A DNA stretch of 64,000 nucleotides from Patiria miniata (GCF_015706575.1 NW_024037051.1:17565153-17629152), one strand, 5' to 3'; shown: positions 50,001 through 64,000, counted from the first letter of the stretch. Notes: generated from the letters alone by a model not told the origin. Program-made: numbers and translations.

Positions 50001-53000
50001 TTTGATCGAGACATAGAGAGGCGGTGTTGCATGGCGCTGACAGGCCTTGCTATGGCATGTACTGCACAAAACGCAACTGGCGGGTGTGAGTGACTACATC
50101 TTGCATTTTCTCCACAATTCTTGGGTCCAAAGACTTGCTTGTTTTTGCAGGTTGTAGAGCTATTCAGCAGCTTCCGAACAACGTCGAGTTTGTCTAGAAT
50201 TTCCTATGTTAAGGTAGTTTTTGATCGAGACATAGAGAGGCGGTGTTGCATGGCGCTGACAGGCCTTGCTATGGCATGTACTGCACAAAACGCAACTGGC
50301 GGGTGTGAGTGACTACATCTTGCATTTTCTCCACAATTCTTGGGTCCAAAGACTTGCTTGTTTTTGCAGGTTGTAGAGCTATTCAGCAGCTTCCGAACAA
50401 CGTCGAGTTTGTCTAGAATTTCCTATGTTAAGGTAGTTTTTGATCGAGACATAGAGAGGCGGTGTTGCATGGCGCTGACAGGCCTTGCTATGGCATGTAC
50501 TGCACAAAACGCAACTGGCGGGTGTGAGTGACTACATCTTGCATTTTCTCCACAATTCTTGGGTCCAAAGACTTGCTTGTTTTTGCAGGTTGTAGAGCTA
50601 TTCAGCAGCTTCCGAACAACGTCGAGTTTGTCTAGAATTTCCTATGTTAAGGTAGTTTTTGATCGAGACATAGAGAGGCGGTGTTGCATGGCGCTGACAG
50701 GCCTTGCTATGGCATGTACTGCACAAAACGCAACTGGCGGGTGTGAGTGACTACATCTTGCATTTTCTCCACAATTCTTGGGTCCAAAGACTTGCTTGTT
50801 TTTGCAGGTTGTAGAGCTATTCAGCAGCTTCCGAACAACGTCGAGTTTGTCTAGAATTTCCTATGTTAAGGTAGTTTTTGATCGAGACATAGAGAGGCGG
50901 TGTTGCATGGCGCTGACAGGCCTTGCTATGGCATGTACTGCACAAAACGCAACTGGCGGGTGTGAGTGACTACATCTTGCATTTTCTCCACAATTCTTGG
51001 GTCCAAAGACTTGCTTGTTTTTGCAGGTTGTAGAGCTATTCAGCAGCTTCCGAACAACGTCGAGTTTGTCTAGAATTTCCTATGTTAAGGTAGTTTTTGA
51101 TCGAGACATAGAGAGGCGGTGTTGCATGGCGCTGACAGGCCTTGCTATGGCATGTACTGCACAAAACGCAACTGGCGGGTGTGAGTGACTACATCTTGCA
51201 TTTTCTCCACAATTCTTGGGTCCAAAGACTTGCTTGTTTTTGCAGGTTGTAGAGCTATTCAGCAGCTTCCGAACAACGTCGAGTTTGTCTAGAATTTCCT
51301 ATGTTAAGGTAGTTTTTGATCGAGACATAGAGAGGCGGTGTTGCATGGCGCTGACAGGCCTTGCTATGGCATGTACTGCACAAAACGCAACTGGCGGGTG
51401 TGAGTGACTACATCTTGCATTTTCTCCACAATTCTTGGGTCCAAAGACTTGCTTGTTTTTGCAGGTTGTAGAGCTATTCAGCAGCTTCCGAACAACGTCG
51501 AGTTTGTCTAGAATTTCCTATGTTAAGGTAGTTTTTGATCGAGACATAGAGAGGCGGTGTTGCATGGCGCTGACAGGCCTTGCTATGGCATGTACTGCAC
51601 AAAACGCAACTGGCGGGTGTGAGTGACTACATCTTGCATTTTCTCCACAATTCTTGGGTCCAAAGACTTGCTTGTTTTTGCAGGTTGTAGAGCTATTCAG
51701 CAGCTTCCGAACAACGTCGAGTTTGTCTAGAATTTCCTATGTTAAGGTAGTTTTTGATCGAGACATAGAGAGGCGGTGTTGCATGGCGCTGACAGGCCTT
51801 GCTATGGCATGTACTGCACAAAACGCAACTGGCGGGTGTGAGTGACTACATCTTGCATTTTCTCCACAATTCTTGGGTCCAAAGACTTGCTTGTTTTTGC
51901 AGGTTGTAGAGCTATTCAGCAGCTTCCGAACAACGTCGAGTTTGTCTAGAATTTCCTATGTTAAGGTAGTTTTTGATCGAGACATAGAGAGGCGGTGTTG
52001 CATGGCGCTGACAGGCCTTGCTATGGCATGTACTGCACAAAACGCAACTGGCGGGTGTGAGTGACTACATCTTGCATTTTCTCCACAATTCTTGGGTCCA
52101 AAGACTTGCTTGTTTTTGCAGGTTGTAGAGCTATTCAGCAGCTTCCGAACAACGTCGAGTTTGTCTAGAATTTCCTATGTTAAGGTAGTTTTTGATCGAG
52201 ACATAGAGAGGCGGTGTTGCATGGCGCTGACAGGCCTTGCTATGGCATGTACTGCACAAAACGCAACTGGCGGGTGTGAGTGACTACATCTTGCATTTTC
52301 TCCACAATTCTTGGGTCCAAAGACTTGCTTGTTTTTGCAGGTTGTAGAGCTATTCAGCAGCTTCCGAACAACGTCGAGTTTGTCTAGAATTTCCTATGTT
52401 AAGGTAGTTTTTGATCGAGACATAGAGAGGCGGTGTTGCATGGCGCTGACAGGCCTTGCTATGGCATGTACTGCACAAAACGCAACTGGCGGGTGTGAGT
52501 GACTACATCTTGCATTTTCTCCACAATTCTTGGGTCCAAAGACTTGCTTGTTTTTGCAGGTTGTAGAGCTATTCAGCAGCTTCCGAACAACGTCGAGTTT
52601 GTCTAGAATTTCCTATGTTAAGGTAGTTTTTGATCGAGACATAGAGAGGCGGTGTTGCATGGCGCTGACAGGCCTTGCTATGGCATGTACTGCACAAAAC
52701 GCAACTGGCGGGTGTGAGTGACTACATCTTGCATTTTCTCCACAATTCTTGGGTCCAAAGACTTGCTTGTTTTTGCAGGTTGTAGAGCTATTCAGCAGCT
52801 TCCGAACAACGTCGAGTTTGTCTAGAATTTCCTATGTTAAGGTAGTTTTTGATCGAGACATAGAGAGGCGGTGTTGCATGGCGCTGACAGGCCTTGCTAT
52901 GGCATGTACTGCACAAAACGCAACTGGCGGGTGTGAGTGACTACATCTTGCATTTTCTCCACAATTCTTGGGTCCAAAGACTTGCTTGTTTTTGCAGGTT

Positions 53001-56000
53001 GTAGAGCTATTCAGCAGCTTCCGAACAACGTCGAGTTTGTCTAGAATTTCCTATGTTAAGGTAGTTTTTGATCGAGACATAGAGAGGCGGTGTTGCATGG
53101 CGCTGACAGGCCTTGCTATGGCATGTACTGCACAAAACGCAACTGGCGGGTGTGAGTGACTACATCTTGCATTTTCTCCACAATTCTTGGGTCCAAAGAC
53201 TTGCTTGTTTTTGCAGGTTGTAGAGCTATTCAGCAGCTTCCGAACAACGTCGAGTTTGTCTAGAATTTCCTATGTTAAGGTAGTTTTTGATCGAGACATA
53301 GAGAGGCGGTGTTGCATGGCGCTGACAGGCCTTGCTATGGCATGTACTGCACAAAACGCAACTGGCGGGTGTGAGTGACTACATCTTGCATTTTCTCCAC
53401 AATTCTTGGGTCCAAAGACTTGCTTGTTTTTGCAGGTTGTAGAGCTATTCAGCAGCTTCCGAACAACGTCGAGTTTGTCTAGAATTTCCTATGTTAAGGT
53501 AGTTTTTGATCGAGACATAGAGAGGCGGTGTTGCATGGCGCTGACAGGCCTTGCTATGGCATGTACTGCACAAAACGCAACTGGCGGGTGTGAGTGACTA
53601 CATCTTGCATTTTCTCCACAATTCTTGGGTCCAAAGACTTGCTTGTTTTTGCAGGTTGTAGAGCTATTCAGCAGCTTCCGAACAACGTCGAGTTTGTCTA
53701 GAATTTCCTATGTTAAGGTAGTTTTTGATCGAGACATAGAGAGGCGGTGTTGCATGGCGCTGACAGGCCTTGCTATGGCATGTACTGCACAAAACGCAAC
53801 TGGCGGGTGTGAGTGACTACATCTTGCATTTTCTCCACAATTCTTGGGTCCAAAGACTTGCTTGTTTTTGCAGGTTGTAGAGCTATTCAGCAGCTTCCGA
53901 ACAACGTCGAGTTTGTCTAGAATTTCCTATGTTAAGGTAGTTTTTGATCGAGACATAGAGAGGCGGTGTTGCATGGCGCTGACAGGCCTTGCTATGGCAT
54001 GTACTGCACAAAACGCAACTGGCGGGTGTGAGTGACTACATCTTGCATTTTCTCCACAATTCTTGGGTCCAAAGACTTGCTTGTTTTTGCAGGTTGTAGA
54101 GCTATTCAGCAGCTTCCGAACAACGTCGAGTTTGTCTAGAATTTCCTATGTTAAGGTAGTTTTTGATCGAGACATAGAGAGGCGGTGTTGCATGGCGCTG
54201 ACAGGCCTTGCTATGGCATGTACTGCACAAAACGCAACTGGCGGGTGTGAGTGACTACATCTTGCATTTTCTCCACAATTCTTGGGTCCAAAGACTTGCT
54301 TGTTTTTGCAGGTTGTAGAGCTATTCAGCAGCTTCCGAACAACGTCGAGTTTGTCTAGAATTTCCTATGTTAAGGTAGTTTTTGATCGAGACATAGAGAG
54401 GCGGTGTTGCATGGCGCTGACAGGCCTTGCTATGGCATGTACTGCACAAAACGCAACTGGCGGGTGTGAGTGACTACATCTTGCATTTTCTCCACAATTC
54501 TTGGGTCCAAAGACTTGCTTGTTTTTGCAGGTTGTAGAGCTATTCAGCAGCTTCCGAACAACGTCGAGTTTGTCTAGAATTTCCTATGTTAAGGTAGTTT
54601 TTGATCGAGACATAGAGAGGCGGTGTTGCATGGCGCTGACAGGCCTTGCTATGGCATGTACTGCACAAAACGCAACTGGCGGGTGTGAGTGACTACATCT
54701 TGCATTTTCTCCACAATTCTTGGGTCCAAAGACTTGCTTGTTTTTGCAGGTTGTAGAGCTATTCAGCAGCTTCCGAACAACGTCGAGTTTGTCTAGAATT
54801 TCCTATGTTAAGGTAGTTTTTGATCGAGACATAGAGAGGCGGTGTTGCATGGCGCTGACAGGCCTTGCTATGGCATGTACTGCACAAAACGCAACTGGCG
54901 GGTGTGAGTGACTACATCTTGCATTTTCTCCACAATTCTTGGGTCCAAAGACTTGCTTGTTTTTGCAGGTTGTAGAGCTATTCAGCAGCTTCCGAACAAC
55001 GTCGAGTTTGTCTAGAATTTCCTATGTTAAGGTAGTTTTTGATCGAGACATAGAGAGGCGGTGTTGCATGGCGCTGACAGGCCTTGCTATGGCATGTACT
55101 GCACAAAACGCAACTGGCGGGTGTGAGTGACTACATCTTGCATTTTCTCCACAATTCTTGGGTCCAAAGACTTGCTTGTTTTTGCAGGTTGTAGAGCTAT
55201 TCAGCAGCTTCCGAACAACGTCGAGTTTGTCTAGAATTTCCTATGTTAAGGTAGTTTTTGATCGAGACATAGAGAGGCGGTGTTGCATGGCGCTGACAGG
55301 CCTTGCTATGGCATGTACTGCACAAAACGCAACTGGCGGGTGTGAGTGACTACATCTTGCATTTTCTCCACAATTCTTGGGTCCAAAGACTTGCTTGTTT
55401 TTGCAGGTTGTAGAGCTATTCAGCAGCTTCCGAACAACGTCGAGTTTGTCTAGAATTTCCTATGTTAAGGTAGTTTTTGATCGAGACATAGAGAGGCGGT
55501 GTTGCATGGCGCTGACAGGCCTTGCTATGGCATGTACTGCACAAAACGCAACTGGCGGGTGTGAGTGACTACATCTTGCATTTTCTCCACAATTCTTGGG
55601 TCCAAAGACTTGCTTGTTTTTGCAGGTTGTAGAGCTATTCAGCAGCTTCCGAACAACGTCGAGTTTGTCTAGAATTTCCTATGTTAAGGTAGTTTTTGAT
55701 CGAGACATAGAGAGGCGGTGTTGCATGGCGCTGACAGGCCTTGCTATGGCATGTACTGCACAAAACGCAACTGGCGGGTGTGAGTGACTACATCTTGCAT
55801 TTTCTCCACAATTCTTGGGTCCAAAGACTTGCTTGTTTTTGCAGGTTGTAGAGCTATTCAGCAGCTTCCGAACAACGTCGAGTTTGTCTAGAATTTCCTA
55901 TGTTAAGGTAGTTTTTGATCGAGACATAGAGAGGCGGTGTTGCATGGCGCTGACAGGCCTTGCTATGGCATGTACTGCACAAAACGCAACTGGCGGGTGT

Positions 56001-59000
56001 GAGTGACTACATCTTGCATTTTCTCCACAATTCTTGGGTCCAAAGACTTGCTTGTTTTTGCAGGTTGTAGAGCTATTCAGCAGCTTCCGAACAACGTCGA
56101 GTTTGTCTAGAATTTCCTATGTTAAGGTAGTTTTTGATCGAGACATAGAGAGGCGGTGTTGCATGGCGCTGACAGGCCTTGCTATGGCATGTACTGCACA
56201 AAACGCAACTGGCGGGTGTGAGTGACTACATCTTGCATTTTCTCCACAATTCTTGGGTCCAAAGACTTGCTTGTTTTTGCAGGTTGTAGAGCTATTCAGC
56301 AGCTTCCGAACAACGTCGAGTTTGTCTAGAATTTCCTATGTTAAGGTAGTTTTTGATCGAGACATAGAGAGGCGGTGTTGCATGGCGCTGACAGGCCTTG
56401 CTATGGCATGTACTGCACAAAACGCAACTGGCGGGTGTGAGTGACTACATCTTGCATTTTCTCCACAATTCTTGGGTCCAAAGACTTGCTTGTTTTTGCA
56501 GGTTGTAGAGCTATTCAGCAGCTTCCGAACAACGTCGAGTTTGTCTAGAATTTCCTATGTTAAGGTAGTTTTTGATCGAGACATAGAGAGGCGGTGTTGC
56601 ATGGCGCTGACAGGCCTTGCTATGGCATGTACTGCACAAAACGCAACTGGCGGGTGTGAGTGACTACATCTTGCATTTTCTCCACAATTCTTGGGTCCAA
56701 AGACTTGCTTGTTTTTGCAGGTTGTAGAGCTATTCAGCAGCTTCCGAACAACGTCGAGTTTGTCTAGAATTTCCTATGTTAAGGTAGTTTTTGATCGAGA
56801 CATAGAGAGGCGGTGTTGCATGGCGCTGACAGGCCTTGCTATGGCATGTACTGCACAAAACGCAACTGGCGGGTGTGAGTGACTACATCTTGCATTTTCT
56901 CCACAATTCTTGGGTCCAAAGACTTGCTTGTTTTTGCAGGTTGTAGAGCTATTCAGCAGCTTCCGAACAACGTCGAGTTTGTCTAGAATTTCCTATGTTA
57001 AGGTAGTTTTTGATCGAGACATAGAGAGGCGGTGTTGCATGGCGCTGACAGGCCTTGCTATGGCATGTACTGCACAAAACGCAACTGGCGGGTGTGAGTG
57101 ACTACATCTTGCATTTTCTCCACAATTCTTGGGTCCAAAGACTTGCTTGTTTTTGCAGGTTGTAGAGCTATTCAGCAGCTTCCGAACAACGTCGAGTTTG
57201 TCTAGAATTTCCTATGTTAAGGTAGTTTTTGATCGAGACATAGAGAGGCGGTGTTGCATGGCGCTGACAGGCCTTGCTATGGCATGTACTGCACAAAACG
57301 CAACTGGCGGGTGTGAGTGACTACATCTTGCATTTTCTCCACAATTCTTGGGTCCAAAGACTTGCTTGTTTTTGCAGGTTGTAGAGCTATTCAGCAGCTT
57401 CCGAACAACGTCGAGTTTGTCTAGAATTTCCTATGTTAAGGTAGTTTTTGATCGAGACATAGAGAGGCGGTGTTGCATGGCGCTGACAGGCCTTGCTATG
57501 GCATGTACTGCACAAAACGCAACTGGCGGGTGTGAGTGACTACATCTTGCATTTTCTCCACAATTCTTGGGTCCAAAGACTTGCTTGTTTTTGCAGGTTG
57601 TAGAGCTATTCAGCAGCTTCCGAACAACGTCGAGTTTGTCTAGAATTTCCTATGTTAAGGTAGTTTTTGATCGAGACATAGAGAGGCGGTGTTGCATGGC
57701 GCTGACAGGCCTTGCTATGGCATGTACTGCACAAAACGCAACTGGCGGGTGTGAGTGACTACATCTTGCATTTTCTCCACAATTCTTGGGTCCAAAGACT
57801 TGCTTGTTTTTGCAGGTTGTAGAGCTATTCAGCAGCTTCCGAACAACGTCGAGTTTGTCTAGAATTTCCTATGTTAAGGTAGTTTTTGATCGAGACATAG
57901 AGAGGCGGTGTTGCATGGCGCTGACAGGCCTTGCTATGGCATGTACTGCACAAAACGCAACTGGCGGGTGTGAGTGACTACATCTTGCATTTTCTCCACA
58001 ATTCTTGGGTCCAAAGACTTGCTTGTTTTTGCAGGTTGTAGAGCTATTCAGCAGCTTCCGAACAACGTCGAGTTTGTCTAGAATTTCCTATGTTAAGGTA
58101 GTTTTTGATCGAGACATAGAGAGGCGGTGTTGCATGGCGCTGACAGGCCTTGCTATGGCATGTACTGCACAAAACGCAACTGGCGGGTGTGAGTGACTAC
58201 ATCTTGCATTTTCTCCACAATTCTTGGGTCCAAAGACTTGCTTGTTTTTGCAGGTTGTAGAGCTATTCAGCAGCTTCCGAACAACGTCGAGTTTGTCTAG
58301 AATTTCCTATGTTAAGGTAGTTTTTGATCGAGACATAGAGAGGCGGTGTTGCATGGCGCTGACAGGCCTTGCTATGGCATGTACTGCACAAAACGCAACT
58401 GGCGGGTGTGAGTGACTACATCTTGCATTTTCTCCACAATTCTTGGGTCCAAAGACTTGCTTGTTTTTGCAGGTTGTAGAGCTATTCAGCAGCTTCCGAA
58501 CAACGTCGAGTTTGTCTAGAATTTCCTATGTTAAGGTAGTTTTTGATCGAGACATAGAGAGGCGGTGTTGCATGGCGCTGACAGGCCTTGCTATGGCATG
58601 TACTGCACAAAACGCAACTGGCGGGTGTGAGTGACTACATCTTGCATTTTCTCCACAATTCTTGGGTCCAAAGACTTGCTTGTTTTTGCAGGTTGTAGAG
58701 CTATTCAGCAGCTTCCGAACAACGTCGAGTTTGTCTAGAATTTCCTATGTTAAGGTAGTTTTTGATCGAGACATAGAGAGGCGGTGTTGCATGGCGCTGA
58801 CAGGCCTTGCTATGGCATGTACTGCACAAAACGCAACTGGCGGGTGTGAGTGACTACATCTTGCATTTTCTCCACAATTCTTGGGTCCAAAGACTTGCTT
58901 GTTTTTGCAGGTTGTAGAGCTATTCAGCAGCTTCCGAACAACGTCGAGTTTGTCTAGAATTTCCTATGTTAAGGTAGTTTTTGATCGAGACATAGAGAGG

Positions 59001-62000
59001 CGGTGTTGCATGGCGCTGACAGGCCTTGCTATGGCATGTACTGCACAAAACGCAACTGGCGGGTGTGAGTGACTACATCTTGCATTTTCTCCACAATTCT
59101 TGGGTCCAAAGACTTGCTTGTTTTTGCAGGTTGTAGAGCTATTCAGCAGCTTCCGAACAACGTCGAGTTTGTCTAGAATTTCCTATGTTAAGGTAGTTTT
59201 TGATCGAGACATAGAGAGGCGGTGTTGCATGGCGCTGACAGGCCTTGCTATGGCATGTACTGCACAAAACGCAACTGGCGGGTGTGAGTGACTACATCTT
59301 GCATTTTCTCCACAATTCTTGGGTCCAAAGACTTGCTTGTTTTTGCAGGTTGTAGAGCTATTCAGCAGCTTCCGAACAACGTCGAGTTTGTCTAGAATTT
59401 CCTATGTTAAGGTAGTTTTTGATCGAGACATAGAGAGGCGGTGTTGCATGGCGCTGACAGGCCTTGCTATGGCATGTACTGCACAAAACGCAACTGGCGG
59501 GTGTGAGTGACTACATCTTGCATTTTCTCCACAATTCTTGGGTCCAAAGACTTGCTTGTTTTTGCAGGTTGTAGAGCTATTCAGCAGCTTCCGAACAACG
59601 TCGAGTTTGTCTAGAATTTCCTATGTTAAGGTAGTTTTTGATCGAGACATAGAGAGGCGGTGTTGCATGGCGCTGACAGGCCTTGCTATGGCATGTACTG
59701 CACAAAACGCAACTGGCGGGTGTGAGTGACTACATCTTGCATTTTCTCCACAATTCTTGGGTCCAAAGACTTGCTTGTTTTTGCAGGTTGTAGAGCTATT
59801 CAGCAGCTTCCGAACAACGTCGAGTTTGTCTAGAATTTCCTATGTTAAGGTAGTTTTTGATCGAGACATAGAGAGGCGGTGTTGCATGGCGCTGACAGGC
59901 CTTGCTATGGCATGTACTGCACAAAACGCAACTGGCGGGTGTGAGTGACTACATCTTGCATTTTCTCCACAATTCTTGGGTCCAAAGACTTGCTTGTTTT
60001 TGCAGGTTGTAGAGCTATTCAGCAGCTTCCGAACAACGTCGAGTTTGTCTAGAATTTCCTATGTTAAGGTAGTTTTTGATCGAGACATAGAGAGGCGGTG
60101 TTGCATGGCGCTGACAGGCCTTGCTATGGCATGTACTGCACAAAACGCAACTGGCGGGTGTGAGTGACTACATCTTGCATTTTCTCCACAATTCTTGGGT
60201 CCAAAGACTTGCTTGTTTTTGCAGGTTGTAGAGCTATTCAGCAGCTTCCGAACAACGTCGAGTTTGTCTAGAATTTCCTATGTTAAGGTAGTTTTTGATC
60301 GAGACATAGAGAGGCGGTGTTGCATGGCGCTGACAGGCCTTGCTATGGCATGTACTGCACAAAACGCAACTGGCGGGTGTGAGTGACTACATCTTGCATT
60401 TTCTCCACAATTCTTGGGTCCAAAGACTTGCTTGTTTTTGCAGGTTGTAGAGCTATTCAGCAGCTTCCGAACAACGTCGAGTTTGTCTAGAATTTCCTAT
60501 GTTAAGGTAGTTTTTGATCGAGACATAGAGAGGCGGTGTTGCATGGCGCTGACAGGCCTTGCTATGGCATGTACTGCACAAAACGCAACTGGCGGGTGTG
60601 AGTGACTACATCTTGCATTTTCTCCACAATTCTTGGGTCCAAAGACTTGCTTGTTTTTGCAGGTTGTAGAGCTATTCAGCAGCTTCCGAACAACGTCGAG
60701 TTTGTCTAGAATTTCCTATGTTAAGGTAGTTTTTGATCGAGACATAGAGAGGCGGTGTTGCATGGCGCTGACAGGCCTTGCTATGGCATGTACTGCACAA
60801 AACGCAACTGGCGGGTGTGAGTGACTACATCTTGCATTTTCTCCACAATTCTTGGGTCCAAAGACTTGCTTGTTTTTGCAGGTTGTAGAGCTATTCAGCA
60901 GCTTCCGAACAACGTCGAGTTTGTCTAGAATTTCCTATGTTAAGGTAGTTTTTGATCGAGACATAGAGAGGCGGTGTTGCATGGCGCTGACAGGCCTTGC
61001 TATGGCATGTACTGCACAAAACGCAACTGGCGGGTGTGAGTGACTACATCTTGCATTTTCTCCACAATTCTTGGGTCCAAAGACTTGCTTGTTTTTGCAG
61101 GTTGTAGAGCTATTCAGCAGCTTCCGAACAACGTCGAGTTTGTCTAGAATTTCCTATGTTAAGGTAGTTTTTGATCGAGACATAGAGAGGCGGTGTTGCA
61201 TGGCGCTGACAGGCCTTGCTATGGCATGTACTGCACAAAACGCAACTGGCGGGTGTGAGTGACTACATCTTGCATTTTCTCCACAATTCTTGGGTCCAAA
61301 GACTTGCTTGTTTTTGCAGGTTGTAGAGCTATTCAGCAGCTTCCGAACAACGTCGAGTTTGTCTAGAATTTCCTATGTTAAGGTAGTTTTTGATCGAGAC
61401 ATAGAGAGGCGGTGTTGCATGGCGCTGACAGGCCTTGCTATGGCATGTACTGCACAAAACGCAACTGGCGGGTGTGAGTGACTACATCTTGCATTTTCTC
61501 CACAATTCTTGGGTCCAAAGACTTGCTTGTTTTTGCAGGTTGTAGAGCTATTCAGCAGCTTCCGAACAACGTCGAGTTTGTCTAGAATTTCCTATGTTAA
61601 GGTAGTTTTTGATCGAGACATAGAGAGGCGGTGTTGCATGGCGCTGACAGGCCTTGCTATGGCATGTACTGCACAAAACGCAACTGGCGGGTGTGAGTGA
61701 CTACATCTTGCATTTTCTCCACAATTCTTGGGTCCAAAGACTTGCTTGTTTTTGCAGGTTGTAGAGCTATTCAGCAGCTTCCGAACAACGTCGAGTTTGT
61801 CTAGAATTTCCTATGTTAAGGTAGTTTTTGATCGAGACATAGAGAGGCGGTGTTGCATGGCGCTGACAGGCCTTGCTATGGCATGTACTGCACAAAACGC
61901 AACTGGCGGGTGTGAGTGACTACATCTTGCATTTTCTCCACAATTCTTGGGTCCAAAGACTTGCTTGTTTTTGCAGGTTGTAGAGCTATTCAGCAGCTTC

Positions 62001-64000
62001 CGAACAACGTCGAGTTTGTCTAGAATTTCCTATGTTAAGGTAGTTTTTGATCGAGACATAGAGAGGCGGTGTTGCATGGCGCTGACAGGCCTTGCTATGG
62101 CATGTACTGCACAAAACGCAACTGGCGGGTGTGAGTGACTACATCTTGCATTTTCTCCACAATTCTTGGGTCCAAAGACTTGCTTGTTTTTGCAGGTTGT
62201 AGAGCTATTCAGCAGCTTCCGAACAACGTCGAGTTTGTCTAGAATTTCCTATGTTAAGGTAGTTTTTGATCGAGACATAGAGAGGCGGTGTTGCATGGCG
62301 CTGACAGGCCTTGCTATGGCATGTACTGCACAAAACGCAACTGGCGGGTGTGAGTGACTACATCTTGCATTTTCTCCACAATTCTTGGGTCCAAAGACTT
62401 GCTTGTTTTTGCAGGTTGTAGAGCTATTCAGCAGCTTCCGAACAACGTCGAGTTTGTCTAGAATTTCCTATGTTAAGGTAGTTTTTGATCGAGACATAGA
62501 GAGGCGGTGTTGCATGGCGCTGACAGGCCTTGCTATGGCATGTACTGCACAAAACGCAACTGGCGGGTGTGAGTGACTACATCTTGCATTTTCTCCACAA
62601 TTCTTGGGTCCAAAGACTTGCTTGTTTTTGCAGGTTGTAGAGCTATTCAGCAGCTTCCGAACAACGTCGAGTTTGTCTAGAATTTCCTATGTTAAGGTAG
62701 TTTTTGATCGAGACATAGAGAGGCGGTGTTGCATGGCGCTGACAGGCCTTGCTATGGCATGTACTGCACAAAACGCAACTGGCGGGTGTGAGTGACTACA
62801 TCTTGCATTTTCTCCACAATTCTTGGGTCCAAAGACTTGCTTGTTTTTGCAGGTTGTAGAGCTATTCAGCAGCTTCCGAACAACGTCGAGTTTGTCTAGA
62901 ATTTCCTATGTTAAGGTAGTTTTTGATCGAGACATAGAGAGGCGGTGTTGCATGGCGCTGACAGGCCTTGCTATGGCATGTACTGCACAAAACGCAACTG
63001 GCGGGTGTGAGTGACTACATCTTGCATTTTCTCCACAATTCTTGGGTCCAAAGACTTGCTTGTTTTTGCAGGTTGTAGAGCTATTCAGCAGCTTCCGAAC
63101 AACGTCGAGTTTGTCTAGAATTTCCTATGTTAAGGTAGTTTTTGATCGAGACATAGAGAGGCGGTGTTGCATGGCGCTGACAGGCCTTGCTATGGCATGT
63201 ACTGCACAAAACGCAACTGGCGGGTGTGAGTGACTACATCTTGCATTTTCTCCACAATTCTTGGGTCCAAAGACTTGCTTGTTTTTGCAGGTTGTAGAGC
63301 TATTCAGCAGCTTCCGAACAACGTCGAGTTTGTCTAGAATTTCCTATGTTAAGGTAGTTTTTGATCGAGACATAGAGAGGCGGTGTTGCATGGCGCTGAC
63401 AGGCCTTGCTATGGCATGTACTGCACAAAACGCAACTGGCGGGTGTGAGTGACTACATCTTGCATTTTCTCCACAATTCTTGGGTCCAAAGACTTGCTTG
63501 TTTTTGCAGGTTGTAGAGCTATTCAGCAGCTTCCGAACAACGTCGAGTTTGTCTAGAATTTCCTATGTTAAGGTAGTTTTTGATCGAGACATAGAGAGGC
63601 GGTGTTGCATGGCGCTGACAGGCCTTGCTATGGCATGTACTGCACAAAACGCAACTGGCGGGTGTGAGTGACTACATCTTGCATTTTCTCCACAATTCTT
63701 GGGTCCAAAGACTTGCTTGTTTTTGCAGGTTGTAGAGCTATTCAGCAGCTTCCGAACAACGTCGAGTTTGTCTAGAATTTCCTATGTTAAGGTAGTTTTT
63801 GATCGAGACATAGAGAGGCGGTGTTGCATGGCGCTGACAGGCCTTGCTATGGCATGTACTGCACAAAACGCAACTGGCGGGTGTGAGTGACTACATCTTG
63901 CATTTTCTCCACAATTCTTGGGTCCAAAGACTTGCTTGTTTTTGCAGGTTGTAGAGCTATTCAGCAGCTTCCGAACAACGTCGAGTTTGTCTAGAATTTC

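Larger units (their letters stand above)
34791..64000 (+). repeat. Satellite family B, about 133 apparently identical 219-bp copies
   Basis: Starting at 34791, the landmark tgggtccaaagac recurs at exact 219-bp steps to 63699, 132 steps, and the array continues past the window end. Every copy gives the same 63-codon frame with no substitution, and text lines 4380 bp apart (20 x 219) that I compared are identical. I found no variant base in this stretch. Hand count of one unit gives 101 G+C of 219 (46%) and eight CpGs. Shared sites per unit include tctaga and aggcct; the ctcatgag palindrome of family A is absent. Either very recent amplification or homogenisation, or a consensus copied by an assembler, would look like this. 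Confidence 0.95.

Noticed and set aside
34791-64000. 133 repeated 63-codon open frames starting MGPKTCLFLQ
   Set aside because: Identical nucleotide copies give identical frames whether coding or not. There is no recognisable domain, and the homologous A monomers do not keep the frame or protein.
1-64000. CRISPR array
   Set aside because: Whole 219-bp units repeat with no short-repeat and unique-spacer alternation, and no cas-like gene is present.
1-64000. Transposon or retroelement inside the arrays
   Set aside because: The 219-bp phase runs without interruption apart from small indels and the 33466-33497 junction; no terminal repeats, target-site duplication or transposase-like frame is seen.

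Overview
The whole window is tandemly repeated satellite DNA. I find no gene I can support on either strand: no protein domain, tRNA, rRNA, CRISPR array or recognisable transposon. Two related satellite families share one monomer length, 219 bp (3 x 73). Megabase-style satellite of this kind points to a eukaryote and to heterochromatin (centromeric, pericentromeric or subtelomeric). I do not recognise the monomer and cannot name the species. Both window ends lie inside arrays, so neither array is complete here.

Layout. Positions 1-33465 hold about 153 monomers of family A in direct orientation. The core (1 to about 30004, about 137 monomers) is variable and made of recognisable monomer types, lettered here a-h, m, n, o, s, x, y and z, that recur in fixed order as higher-order repeats (HORs). 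These are an 8-mer at 2921-6413, long blocks of 15, 11 and 14 monomers at 10998-19746, and a 9-monomer block duplicated in tandem at 26097-30037 with about 99% identity. Positions 30005-33465 hold a diverged subfamily, A', of about 16 monomers with its own 4-monomer HOR. A sharp, rearranged junction lies at 33466-33497. From there to 64000 runs family B: about six slightly variable units, one of them shortened to 197 bp, then about 133 copies that appear identical base for base from about 34791 to the end.

Families A and B align along their length in the same orientation, best over the first 80 bases counted from the shared atgttaagg, so they descend from one ancestral 219-bp monomer. A' shares several bases with B against A. 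Two trends run left to right: net single-base length change per monomer falls from about -0.8 to near zero across A, and sequence variation falls to zero inside B. This fits an actively homogenised core (B) flanked by older, decaying satellite. An assembler copying one consensus unit through B would give the same picture and must be excluded first.

The most unusual signal beyond the repeats is in B. Each unit carries a 65-nt stretch bounded by a good 5' splice donor core (GTGAGT) and a strong pyrimidine-rich 3' acceptor (tttttgcag), with no equivalent donor in A. If the array is transcribed it could behave as a string of minimal introns. This is inference from motifs only.
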